From the NCBI RefSeq assembly GCF_905220565.1, contig NC_059416.1:3348001-3412000 (forward strand): DNA of 64,000 nt, given 5' to 3'. The position numbers were made by a program, and so were the translations under genes. The notes beneath the pieces were generated by a model. It had not been told where the DNA came from and did no database searches. It worked only from the letters and a program-made list of their open reading frames with translations. This DNA is from Melitaea cinxia (Eukaryota > Arthropoda > Insecta > Lepidoptera > Nymphalidae). Below are positions 46,765 through 56,296 of this stretch, piece after piece; the stretch's first letter is position 1; each line of letters begins with the position of its first letter.

Positions 46765-48101
46765 GGGGAGAGAGGGGCTTGTTGTAACATTTTTCATGAA
46801 AACTAATATATCTTGAAATCTATTGATTATATTGCTACTAAATAAAGATGGATGGATGCTGTAACTATTCCTCTACCTAATAAAGTAAAAATAATACCAT
46901 AACTATTAGTCATTATTTTACAATCAATTATTTTCTAGAAGAAGTGCGGTGTTACAACTTACCTCGTGCTTGGGGCAAGTTGTAACATCTACCGGGGCAA
47001 GTAGTAACGACAAAAAAAAAACGACACTAATACCTGTAATCATTTATTCTTTGTTTATTTTTAACAAAATTGACACCTTTTGAAAGTAGGTATTATGTAA
47101 TTCTTATCAAAAATCAACTCAAATAGACTTTTAAGTAATCAACGCCTAAAAATTAAATAATTAACTGTTTTATGTACTTAAACACTACTTATAATCATCA
47201 TTGCACTTTTATATTACAGTAAGTAATTAAATTATTTATATGTAAGGTATGCTTCGTAATTATCTCCTTTTAATATCTATCTAACAAAGTATTGTACTTA
47301 TATAAGAATCAACATTTGGTAGGTTTCATTATAATTAAATTCAGTCTTCATCTGAGCAACAATTAATACAAATAAAAGAAATAGTGTCTCTTGTAACACA
47401 TCCCTACATGTGCCCAAATCTTACAAATGATACACTCTACCCAATTTTCTTTATTTGAATCTGTGTAAGCTTCACCACATACCAGACAATATGTATCTAT
47501 ATAGAGAGATACGTGACATAATCCGAAAGTCTGACTAGCTTTCCGAATACTGCATTTTTTTTCTAAAACTTTAGCTGCCGCTAACTCGTACACTTCTTGG
47601 CTTTGTGTTGCCCGCTCTGACTTTCTTTTATACACCCTCATTCTGGAAGAACATAACTTGGGGCATATTGTAACACGTTACATCAAGCCTGGAATTTTGT
47701 TACAACTAGCCCCGGGTTTTTGTTACAACTAACCCCATGGTATGATTTTTAACATTTATCAACATAACTATTTAAACAATTTAGCAACCTTAAAAACTGT
47801 TACACATTATCAAAGATAGATAAATTTGTATGTAAATAAGATATAGAAAGTCTGAAATTAGTCGATATTAATAATGCAAACCAAAATTTTACGACAGTAC
47901 AATTTTATATTACCTGGCAAAAATGATGCGCGTGCACAATTTCGCTCATTGCGCCGGCTGGCGGGACACTGGCTATGGCAACATGATGCAGCGCGGTTTA
48001 TAGGTTAAATCGAGTCAAAGAAATGCGTTAATAAAGTTTAGGATCCTAGTGAAAAGAGCCTGTTACTACTTACCCGTGTTACAACAAGCCCCTCTCTCCC
48101 C
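46765..48101 (-). mobile_element. Pogo/Tigger-like DNA transposon, internally deleted
   Basis: 1337 bp with perfect 25-bp terminal inverted repeats starting GGGGAGAGAGGGGCTTGTTG, flanked by a TA duplication (46763-46764 and 48102-48103), as expected of Tc1/mariner/pogo. Copies of a GGGGCAAGTTGTAACA-type word lie inside both ends: 46972-46987, 46994-47009, 47660-47675, and inverted at 47698-47713 and 47721-47736. These are plausible transposase-binding repeats. The interior encodes one small ORF with HTH and zinc-finger pieces and no DDE catalytic domain, so the element must rely on a transposase supplied elsewhere. Confidence 0.85.
47363..47641 (-). CDS. HTH_psq plus Cys-rich finger ORF of the pogo-like element
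   Basis: ATG-initiated 92-residue frame. Residues 1-10 (MRVYKRKSER) and 17-46 (including LAAAKVLEKKCSIRKASQTF) match the pipsqueak-type helix-turn-helix at the N-terminus of pogo/Tigger transposases. Residues 52-82 carry C52-x2-C55-x14-C70-x2-C73-x4-H78-x3-C82 with NWVECIICKIWAHVGMC, like the PHD-type finger at the C-terminus of some insect pogo-like transposases. The CENP-B/second HTH and the whole DDE domain expected between them (about 400 residues) are absent, so the ORF is a deletion fusion. It could bind element DNA without cutting, or be untranslated debris. Whether it is expressed cannot be told from sequence. Confidence 0.65.
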   Translation of the reverse strand: MRVYKRKSERATQSQEVYELAAAKVLEKKCSIRKASQTFGLCHVSLYIDTYCLVCGEAYTDSNKENWVECIICKIWAHVGMCYKRHYFFYLY

Positions 48102-48305
48102 TACAGCTAGTTAAAATATAAATGACTGGGATTTATTACCTTTTAAATATATTTAAATAAAAACGAATCTTCTTAACGTGGGTAATTTCCGAAGGACTAA
48201 ATCGATTTTTTTTATTTTGTCATTGTTTTTGTCACGAAGTTTATATAGATGAAAATTAAAAAAAAAACAACTATTACCGAAATAATTGTGTTTGCTGGCA
48301 AACGA

Positions 48306-48670
48306 AAAAAAACCGACTTCAATTACATCGACAAGTAATACAACGTAGGTTGACGAAAAAATAGTCAAATATGCATTATCAAAGATAACCCCAAAAATTG
48401 TAATCAGATCTCGATGAATTTTAAATGTGACCACATGATAAATATTGGCTTTCGATTAATTTAAAAATCATCAAAATCGGTACACACAGTAAAAAGTTGT
48501 GCGGATTTTCGAGGGTTTCCCTCGATTTCTTGGGTATCCCATCTTAGATCCCGGATTCCTCATCATGGTACCACACTTATGATATCTCCTTTCCAACAAA
48601 GAAAACAATTATCAAAATCGGTTTATAAACGACGAAATTATCCCCAAACATACATAAAATATATATATAT
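48306..48670. repeat. Relative of the CCGACTTC fold-back family, one end
   Basis: AAACCGACTTCAATTACATC, then AATACAACGTAGGTTGACGA, ATCAGATCTCGATGAATTTT and TTTCGATTAATTTAAAAATC follow, in inverse order, the interior of 9012-9578. The far part (TATCCCATCTTAGATCCCGG and AACAAAGAAAACAATTATCA) is not shared. The right terminus is not seen; a TA-rich run lies at 48660-48690. Confidence 0.55.
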
Positions 48671-48955
48671 TTTATGTATATATATAATATTCGCTAGGTC
48701 AGCTAAATCAATTTATTTCCTGAAACAAGCTATCCACAGACAACAAAATGCTCTAATCGTGAGAAAAAAGGACTAAGTAACATAACTACTTTTTATATAT
48801 ATTCTAACTAGCCCAAAGAAGAATCCTGTTACCAACCAGTCCGTATACGAAAGTTATGCCTTATATAATTTAGACCGGCCTGCTATCGATGAAAAACTAT
48901 GTAATTCGCGCCATTAGACGTCCAGCCGCTGACGAGCGCTGTAAAGCGATACTAA

Positions 48956-49173
48956 GAGCCTGTTTCACCGATTGTAGATAAAGTTAATCCTGCAAATAAG
49001 TTACGAATAGACTTTAGCAGCAGGAGGTAGTAAACCCCATTAAGACCTGTTTCTTCTCAATTAGTAAGCTACAAGCTCTTGATAAAATTCGATGGTACAA
49101 AATGTAAAACTTTGTATCTGTTGGATACCGTCATCCGTCATATAGCGTTATCCACAACTAGTGAAACAGGATC
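48956..49173. mobile_element. PIF/Harbinger-type MITE (218 bp)
   Basis: The TAA duplication at 48953-48955 and 49174-49176 fits the TWA target of PIF/Harbinger. Inverted ends: left GAGCCTGTTTCACCGATTGT, right (complement) GATCCTGTTTCACTAGTTGT, with similarity continuing through GGATAA. G-rich CCTGTTTCAC ends are typical of this superfamily. No coding sequence. Confidence 0.75.
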
Positions 49174-49315
49174 TAAAGATGGATTTACTTATATGAACGA
49201 ACTTATTACGGTGTGTATGTGTGTGTATTTTGTATGCGGGTAAAAAACGAAATAAGTGTCCGGTGAACGACCGCGCGCGGTTGAGGCAGGGCAGGTTTCA
49301 ACGTCAGCGCGGGTA

Positions 49316-49922
49316 GTTTGACAGCTTCGGCGTTCTCTTTTTGAATCGTCATTTTTTTTATTGTTAGATCTCGTGTCGTGGCAGCGGACGATGCTATTCA
49401 ATAACGGATGGATAAGGCTTTATATTTTATTTTGAGATAATGACAGATTGTGTAATTAACTTAATTTATCAAATATTAACAAAAAAAACTTATCACGCTA
49501 TGAAAAATATAGAAAGTAATTTAATATATAGTCGACTTAAAAAAATAAAACAGAAATCATTACTAAAAACGTGAATGTATGAAATTTAAAAAAAAACGTA
49601 TAGTCTTTGTTTGACAGCTTCAGCGTTCTCTTTTCGAATTGTCATTTTTTATTGTTAGATCTTGTGTCGTTGCAGCGGACGATGATTTACAGCCGCGAAT
49701 GGACAATTAATTTAAGAATAACGCAGATTATGTAATTTCCTTAATGTATCATTTCTTTACGAAGAAACTCTACACAGAACAAACTATACTTAGCTACAAT
49801 ATTACAGACGACAATGATAATATATGTTATGTTGACAAAATTAAGAAAAGTATAAATACTATTATCAAAAATGTCAATGAGTGAAATAAAAAAAAAAATA
49901 AAAAAACAATTGTACTCTCTTT
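49316..49922. repeat. Tandem duplication, two ~0.3-kb units
   Basis: Unit 1 starts GTTTGACAGCTTCGGCGTTC at 49316 and unit 2 starts GTTTGACAGCTTCAGCGTTC at 49609. Both continue with TTATTGTTAGATCT, GTGTCGT-GCAGCGGACGATG and a GATTATGTAATT-type block, and both end in an A-run and CTTTG-type sequence. Many substitutions and small indels indicate an old local duplication. No gene within it. Confidence 0.75.
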
Positions 49923-51138
49923 GATACATCGAACTAATAATTCCAATCAGTCTTAAAACCAATCCAATTCCAATCTTAGACCTTAATTTTATTTTAATTA
50001 ACAAATAAATCAATAAATCTTTACATATATATAATTTGTTTATTTATTTTAGACATATGTGTAGTGTTGCCATTATCAGTTCAGCAAACTTTTTATGAGT
50101 CAATGCGAGTGAATTGAACTTTTTATTATTTGTTATTTATTTATGAAAAAGAAATTTCGTTCCTATTTATACAATATAAGATACATATTTGTAAGAGGTT
50201 AATAATAAAATGAAAATGCAGAACATCTTTCAAGTTTTAGATCATTGACGTTTAGATGAGTTCAACTACAGTACTTTGTTTTTAATAGTACCTATGATAA
50301 AAAAAAATTACTTAAAAGTGTGATAATAAAAAAAATAATAAATTGTTTTAATGTAACATTTTTAATTGAATTTTGTACCAGAGATTAATTTTTTTTGACA
50401 GTTTTTTTTTTTCTTTAAATCTCTGGAATGTTATTAATCGTATTAATACACTTATGTAATTTCCTTTATTACAAATAAATCAAAAACTACGTCTTCTTAA
50501 AAATAACTTTTATATACAAGTTAATTCCAAATAAAGCAATGAAATAATATCATAATTATATTAAGTATCTACTTTATAGTAACGTAGTAAACGTTATAGT
50601 AACGTAGTCAACATTGAAGTCATAAAATTTAACGTAATTCTTCTGTTTATATCTTTAGCTTCAGCTAGTTTAGTCTTCAGACTAATCTTACGTATTTGAA
50701 ACTATATTTCGTACTAAATTATTGCATTAAACGGTTTGTTTACTATATTGTGTGGTTTTAAACGAAAGCCTTCTTTCAATAAGCTGTTACATAAGAATTT
50801 GTAAGAGTGAGTTATGATCATTTTTATTTATTAGTCAATGTAATAAGAACATTTACGAACTTACATTAATAATAAAACTTCATAATAATTCCTATTTAAA
50901 AAAAAGGAAAAATATTTTCAAATACCCTTCGAATCGAATATCTATAAATGTAGAATAGAATGTGAAAAAAAAAAAGAATTCGAAATTCGAATTATCTTAT
51001 AAGTCTGTTGAAAACGTTGGGTGAAAGTTGGTGGCCGTTGGAAAGTTTTACTATTAATGAGTATCGAACCCGAGACCAATATTGGAAACTTACTTTTCGA
51101 CGCGATTCGGAAAATCTTCTCAAACATTTTATCTAATA
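49923..51138. other. AT-rich non-coding stretch
   Basis: No gene recognised. Short direct repeat GTAACGTAGTAAACGTTATAGTAACGTAGTCAAC-type at about 50579-50612. A box-B-like sequence on the minus strand (GGTCTCGGGTTCGATACTCA, about 51060-51079) lacks a box A partner. Confidence 0.4.
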
Positions 51139-51180
51139 CTAGCTGCTGCTCGCAACATCGTTTGTATATCAATTTTAATA
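51139..51180 (-). mobile_element. Helitron 3' end remnant
   Basis: The inverse of ACTAGCTGCTGCTCGCAACA is TGTTGCGAGCAGCAGCTAG|T, a decayed version of the hairpin plus CTAG terminus at 1672-1700. The remainder is not recognisable. Confidence 0.5.
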
Positions 51181-52560
51181 TTATTTCATATGTTATGTTA
51201 TCAAAAGTAAATTTTCCTTATATGTTCAAATTTTTATAATGGTCCACTCTTATTATTGGTCATTTTCAATTTAAAATAATTCGATCATTTTACTGAATAA
51301 AACAAACATCATTATATTAATAATAACACAGTTACAAAGTCACTAATGAAAAATAGAGTTACTAGAGAATTTAAAAAATACAAATGACAATAATGTCTAT
51401 ATACTAGGTATATGTTATTATATAATTAATGTTATAATATAATTAACTATGTCTCAAAGCTGGCTTGAAAGTTTTAGTTCTGCATCTTGCGGATTTTCGC
51501 CAGATCTTTGTTATGTAAAGTTAATATTTACCAAGTAATAACAATTCTCCTTATTTAAGTTGAAAAGAATCCCTAAGTATAATAAAAACGAAAAAATATA
51601 ATACTACATAAAAAATACAATAACAAATCAAACTAATACTCATTACTCATTCAAATCAGTTAAAAATCATAAAATTATTAATATTTAAACAAAGAACCAT
51701 TATTTTGTTTGATAAACGTTTAGGGTGTATATATAGTGTAACAGCATACATCAAACGTGTAATAATTATCTAGTGGTACGGAGTTCATTACCGAGTAACG
51801 CAACACCCCGCCGGGGTCGACGACCGATCACAAGTAACTTTCTTAACCATAAGATGTTGTTTGACAATATATTCTTTCATTAGCTTATTAAAATTAATAT
51901 TTATTATGATTAATAAAAAAATAATTAAATAATAACGTATTTATTAACGTTAAATAATAAAACACTTATATGCATTAATCATTGATCTTTAATTACTTAT
52001 ATTCTATATAAAGTTCAGTAAAGAAATAAACAATGAAGTAAATAAGGTTTTAATGTGTTATATTTGTAATATCTTATCCTGTTCATGACCTATAAAAAAT
52101 AACTAAAATAGAACTTGCAATAATTACTCATCAGAATGACTTTGAATTTTTTCTTCAAAATTTACCCCTAACTGTACTACTTAATATTGAAAATGCAATC
52201 GAAATTAAGTTTATTAAAAGCTTCGGAAACACTTTGGAATCAGTATGGTAATAAATAATAATAATAATAATAATAATAATCTTTATGCCTTCAAACATTA
52301 GTACATCAGATAAACACACATTACATCAATTATATTCACTGAAAAAAAAAAATTATATCTCTGGTCCACACCCCAGGTCCAGTCCCTTCCGTTAGTTTAA
52401 TACAATTCCATTAGTTTAAAAAATATGGTATATGGTATAAAAATTTCTTATAGTTCGTATGAATCTTCCACCAGATCTGTAGTGTAGATTCAGCTTTCTG
52501 TGGGAATCTTAAAGTTCCATAGTCAATACAACTCTGGACATACTCGTCGACAACTCGAAC
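51181..52560. other. AT-rich non-coding stretch
   Basis: No gene recognised. (AAT)n tract at 52252-52280, adjoining CTTTATGCCTTCAAACATTA. That may be the inverse of a LINE 3' end with an (ATT)n tail, but too little remains to be sure. A GC-richer scrap lies at about 51800-51830 (CAACACCCCGCCGGGGTCGA). Confidence 0.4.
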
Positions 52561-52775
52561 GGCAAACAAGCGTACGGCTCATCTGATGGTAAGCGATTAC
52601 CGTAACCTACAGCCGCTAGAAGCATTATAAGCATATTGCCGACTCTACCCCCAATCCAGAAGCTCTAGTCACCGTATTATTTAGCTCTGATCTTCTGTAA
52701 AGTTGAGGTACTTCCCCAGTTGGGCTGCTCCAGATTTTGAGCACGATAATTCTTTCTGTGCTCTACCTCAGTTAG
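52561..52775 (-). repeat. Family Z, copy 4
   Basis: GGCAAACAAGCGTACGGCTC through GATGGTAAGCGATTACCGTA and GATCTTCTGTAAAGTTGAGG to GTGCTCTACCTCAGTTAGG. Internal deletion compared with copy 1. Confidence 0.65.
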
Positions 52776-54433
52776 GTACACATAAATAAAAACGAAATTT
52801 AAAACGCGCATAACTTCTGAATGAGTGCATCAAATCGGATAATTCTGATATTTTCACGAAATAGGTACTAAGTTCTACATCTAATCCTTGTAAAGTTTTG
52901 GGAAACGACCATTTTTAATACTTGCTCATATTTTTGATGTTTATAAGACAAAAAAAATTAGCTTTATGGTAATAAAGTGTACGAGGTCGCGTATCTCGTC
53001 TAGTTTATGGCGAAACGGTTTTTAAGAGACAAAGCCGTCCGGGCGATCGATACGAAGTGGACGAATCGACGACCCACAGAACTGAAGACGGTACTCCGAG
53101 CCACGAAACTGTAGAGGCGCTCATCTTGACGAATGAAATTATTTCTTAAAGTTTTAATATGATGCTGTCCGACTTTATAAAATTGTTTTAAAATTATAAA
53201 ATTTTACGTTTTTATAATGTAAAGTTAATTAATAATAATTTATAAATGACGTTTACATAATTATTACTTACGTATGTATACCTGTTCCACCGCTGGCTGA
53301 TAGAACTATCTGAGCTGTAATACTTAGTAACCAGCAAATAAAAGTTTGTCATATTTTTATTTTGCATTGTTAAACATTTAAAACTATCTGACAAATAAAC
53401 TATTAAAAAACCTGTGTTCAAACATTGAAGATCTAATGATATATCCAAAATATACACTTAATTAGTCAAATAAAATCAGAACGGAGCACAGAGAGATTAT
53501 TACTTGATTCATTTAAAGTTTTATTAAGAGTGATCTTTGACTATGTATACTGTAATTTACTTACAATTGTTTTATGTACTTGTAAGACAGTATTTTAAAC
53601 CTTACCCTCATTTAATTTCTTATATAGTTCAGTTAAAATTAAATATATCATATAAATATGCCGCATCCATACATTCTAGACGGCATGTCCCGCGCCGGTC
53701 AAAGGTCCCGAGGGTGTCTAGGATAAGGCGCTGATGTTAACTTCTAAACCATTCAATATACGTATCGGTTGACTCTTTCTCACTCGTTCTTAGTCTTTCT
53801 TTTAATATTTATTAACGATTATTTGTATGGAGTGTAAGTCACGATTTTATCTGTAGTATGTAAATTCAGAAATAGAGTATTCAAACTGACCTTTATATCT
53901 TTAAAAAGTATAGTTAAGTATGTTTAGTTATGTCAATTAAAATCAATGTAAGTGTAATTTGTTTTGGGTAGAAAAGGTACAATATTACTTACCTATATAA
54001 TATTTTAAAATATGTGCTCAAGTGTACTTACATATAACCTTTTTAACGTATTTATATGCTTTAGTCACTTTAGTGTGTTAATGAATATATATATATCAAT
54101 TTTGGTGTGTATAATTTGTTTTGCACGAAATGGCACTTTTATTTCATTTTTTTTATTCTTTTTTTTTAGGGATTTTGTCTACACAGACATGCCAGCCCCA
54201 TCATACCCTAATTCCCACTATATCTAAGAAATGGAGAAAGAATCATTGATGATGTAATCATATTAACTAACAAATTTACTGCATCAGGTTAACACAGATA
54301 AAAATGAACCCATATCAAATTTATTTATACTAAAACGCACTTTTATTTTATATATTTAAAAGTATGATATTTACCGTAGTGCTTATTTGTATATCTGTTG
54401 AATAACATTATCTTTTTTATCTGTTAAAAACTG
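52776..54433. other. Non-coding stretch
   Basis: No gene or family recognised. 53030-53115 is GC-richer (CCGTCCGGGCGATCGATACG onward) and 53670-53730 contains CCCGCGCCGGTCAAAGGTCC; neither has splice signals or a recognised frame. Confidence 0.35.
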
Positions 54434-54701
54434 AAGTAAGCAGGAAATATCCTGCTTAAAACCTGGAGCAGCTCGACTGGGGTAGTGCCTCGACCTTACA
54501 GAGGATCACAGCTAAATTATAAGTGGGTAGATACTTTTAAGTAGTGTTGTGTCCTTGTGGTGAGTAAGGTGACCAGAGCTCCTTGGGTTATTGGAGGTAG
54601 GGTCGGCAACTCGCTTGCGATGGTTCTCGTGTTGCGGGCGTCTATAGGCTACGGTAATCGCTTGCCATCAGGTGAGCAGTACGCTTGTTGGGCGACCTAG
54701 T
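54434..54701 (+). repeat. Family Z, copy 5
   Basis: AAGCAGGAAATATCCTGCTT through GGAGCAGCTCGACTGGGGTA, TGTGTCCTTGTGGTGAGTAA and GGTAGGGTCGGCAACTCGCT to GCCATCAGGTGAGCAGTACG and an A-run. It is the longest + strand copy and nearly complete. Confidence 0.7.
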
Positions 54702-54786
54702 TTTATAAAAAAAAAAATTATACAAAAGTGTTTTAAGTTGTTGTGTTATGTTGATAAGTTTGATATAGGACTGTCAAGTACATACC

Positions 54787-55082
54787 GCGTTGGCGCAACG
54801 GTCACAGCCATGGATTGTACCTGTTGCGCTGGCGGTTGCGGGTTCGATCCCATCCCACATGACAAACATTTGTATTGGCCATACAGGTGTTTGCCGTGGT
54901 CTGGGTGTTTGTGCAGTCCTAGTGGGTCTCCCCACCTGATAGCGATCGTTACTCATAGTAGGGAATATATTCGCCAACCCGCATTGGAGCAGCGTGGTGG
55001 ATTAAGCTCTGATCCTTCTCCTACATGGGGAAAGAGGTAGGCCTACTGCCCAGTAGTGGGATATTACAAGCTGAAGCGTAAA
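54787..55082 (+). repeat. tRNA-derived SINE, family A, copy 3 (with TSD)
   Basis: Flanked by TACATACC at 54779-54786 and 55083-55090. Starts GCGTTGGCGCAACGGTCACA (box A), GGCGGTTGCGGGTTCGATCC (box B), and ends GCCCAGTAGTGGGATATTAC. Against copy 1 it lacks about 50 bp between GTCTCCCCACC and TGATAGCGATCG; the CACC at both break points indicates a slippage-type deletion. The 122-codon frame that spans it is not a gene. Confidence 0.85.
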
Positions 55083-55101
55083 TACATACCTATGTATAAA
55101 A

Positions 55102-55238
55102 GTCCCTAGCGAACTTCACGTTGCTAACTTCTTCTTTGTTGACGAGCTTCAGGGTGTCGGTTTTTTGTGACGGTGTCGTAAAAATTTACTCTCATAATTT
55201 TTCCCAAACGCGAAAAAAGAAGTATAACTTCAAAAATA
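55102..55238 (-). repeat. Dispersed repeat, family R, copy 2
   Basis: The inverse matches 39479-39608 block for block: GAAGTTATACTTCTTTTTTC, GTAAATTTTTACGACACCGTC, GACACCCTGAAGCTCGTCAAC and GAAGTTAGCAACGTGAAGTT. Confidence 0.65.
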
Positions 55239-55517
55239 TCACACAAAAACAATAATAACCGAAATATAGATTTTTTTTTTTAATAATATATCTCAGTAAA
55301 CTTTACGAAACAACCATTTTAGATTTTATGCTGTTATGATAGAGCCGAGAATCGATCGCGGGTAGGAGAGGTAAAGTTATTCGCAGCCGCATCTTAAGAA
55401 TTCACTCGGTGCCACACTTGGAGTGCTGCCAGCTACATTTGTAACTATTAACACGTCCGTTTGTTTGTTGTTATCTATTGTTTCTATTGACTATTGACTC
55501 TAACTCTTTATATATAA

Positions 55518-55710
55518 CTAGCCGACCTGGCGAACTTCGTACCGCCTTTTTTTCTTAAATATAATAATTACATATATCAGAATAAAATATAGGCTACCTA
55601 TCTTTCAAATTGGATTAAACTGCACACGGTGTGCAAATTTGATTAATATTACTTCAGTACTTCAGGAGTCCATCGCGGACAAACAACGTGACACGTAATT
55701 TATATTAAGA
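55518..55710 (-). mobile_element. Small Helitron, family H3
   Basis: On the minus strand it begins TCTTAATATAAATTACGTGT, then CACGTTGTTTGTCCGCGATG, and ends GTACGAAGTTCGCCAGGTCG-GCTAG|T (CTAG 55518-55521). The GCGAA-type stem sequence before CTAG fits a Helitron 3' end. No coding. Confidence 0.7.
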
Positions 55711-55737
55711 TATAGGTACACTTAGCTGTATTAATAT

Positions 55738-55834
55738 CCAACCCGCAGTGGAGCAGCGTGGTGGATTAAGCTCTGATCTTTCTCCTACATAGAGAAAGAG
55801 GCCTATGCCCATCTGTGGGATGTCACAGGCTGAA
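55738..55834 (+). repeat. SINE family A, 3' fragment
   Basis: CCAACCCGCAGTGGAGCAGC through TGGTGGATTAAGCTCTGATC to GCCTATGCCCATCTGTGGGA and CACAGGCTGA, the last ~100 bp of family A. No head. Confidence 0.7.
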
Positions 55835-56085
55835 TCAAAAATATAAATGATTATTACACTTAATTTTATCTGTTTTCTTATAAATGAAATCAAACAAAAA
55901 TTATTCAAATGCCTACGTTTGAAAATCACTGTTCCTAGAAAAATACTGTCAATCATTATAAATTCAATCATAATCTGTATGGAGCCACTGTACGCATATA
56001 TATTTATCATTAGTAATTTAATCTTTTGGGTTGGTACTGAATAATATCCTCTGGCATCAAGACATTAGAACCTGATTTAAAAACA

Positions 56086-56296
56086 CTAACTGACCACGCA
56101 AACGTTGTTTTGCCATATATTTTTTAAACCTTCTCAATTCCCCCGCCCCTTAAAACTTAGGGGAATTAAAAATAGATGTCGTTCGATTCTCAGACCTACC
56201 CTATATGCACACGAAATTTCATAAGAATCGGTCAAGCCATTTCGGAGGAGTTTAACTACAAACACAGAAACATGAGAATTTTATATATGTATAAGA
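56086..56296 (-). mobile_element. Small Helitron, family H1, copy 2
   Basis: On the minus strand it begins TCTTATACATATATAAAATT and ends AACGTTTGCGTGGTCAGTTAG|T (canonical CTAG changed to TTAG). Aligns over its length with 44327-44543. Confidence 0.7.

Larger units (their letters stand above)
46572..48110 (+). mobile_element. Small Helitron, family H2, interrupted by a DNA transposon
   Basis: The 5' end TCTATACTAATATTATAAAT begins at 46572 and the body contains GAAAGCGCTAATCTCATCTA. At GAATCCGCGGCGTA the sequence is broken by the element at 46765-48101. After the duplicated TA it resumes with CAGCTAG|T, the Helitron 3' end (CTAG 48107-48110). Without the insert the Helitron would be about 200 bp, in line with its relatives. 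Confidence 0.75.

Noticed and set aside
54672..55040. 122-codon + strand frame
   Set aside because: It spans the end of a family Z repeat and SINE-A copy 3; not a gene.
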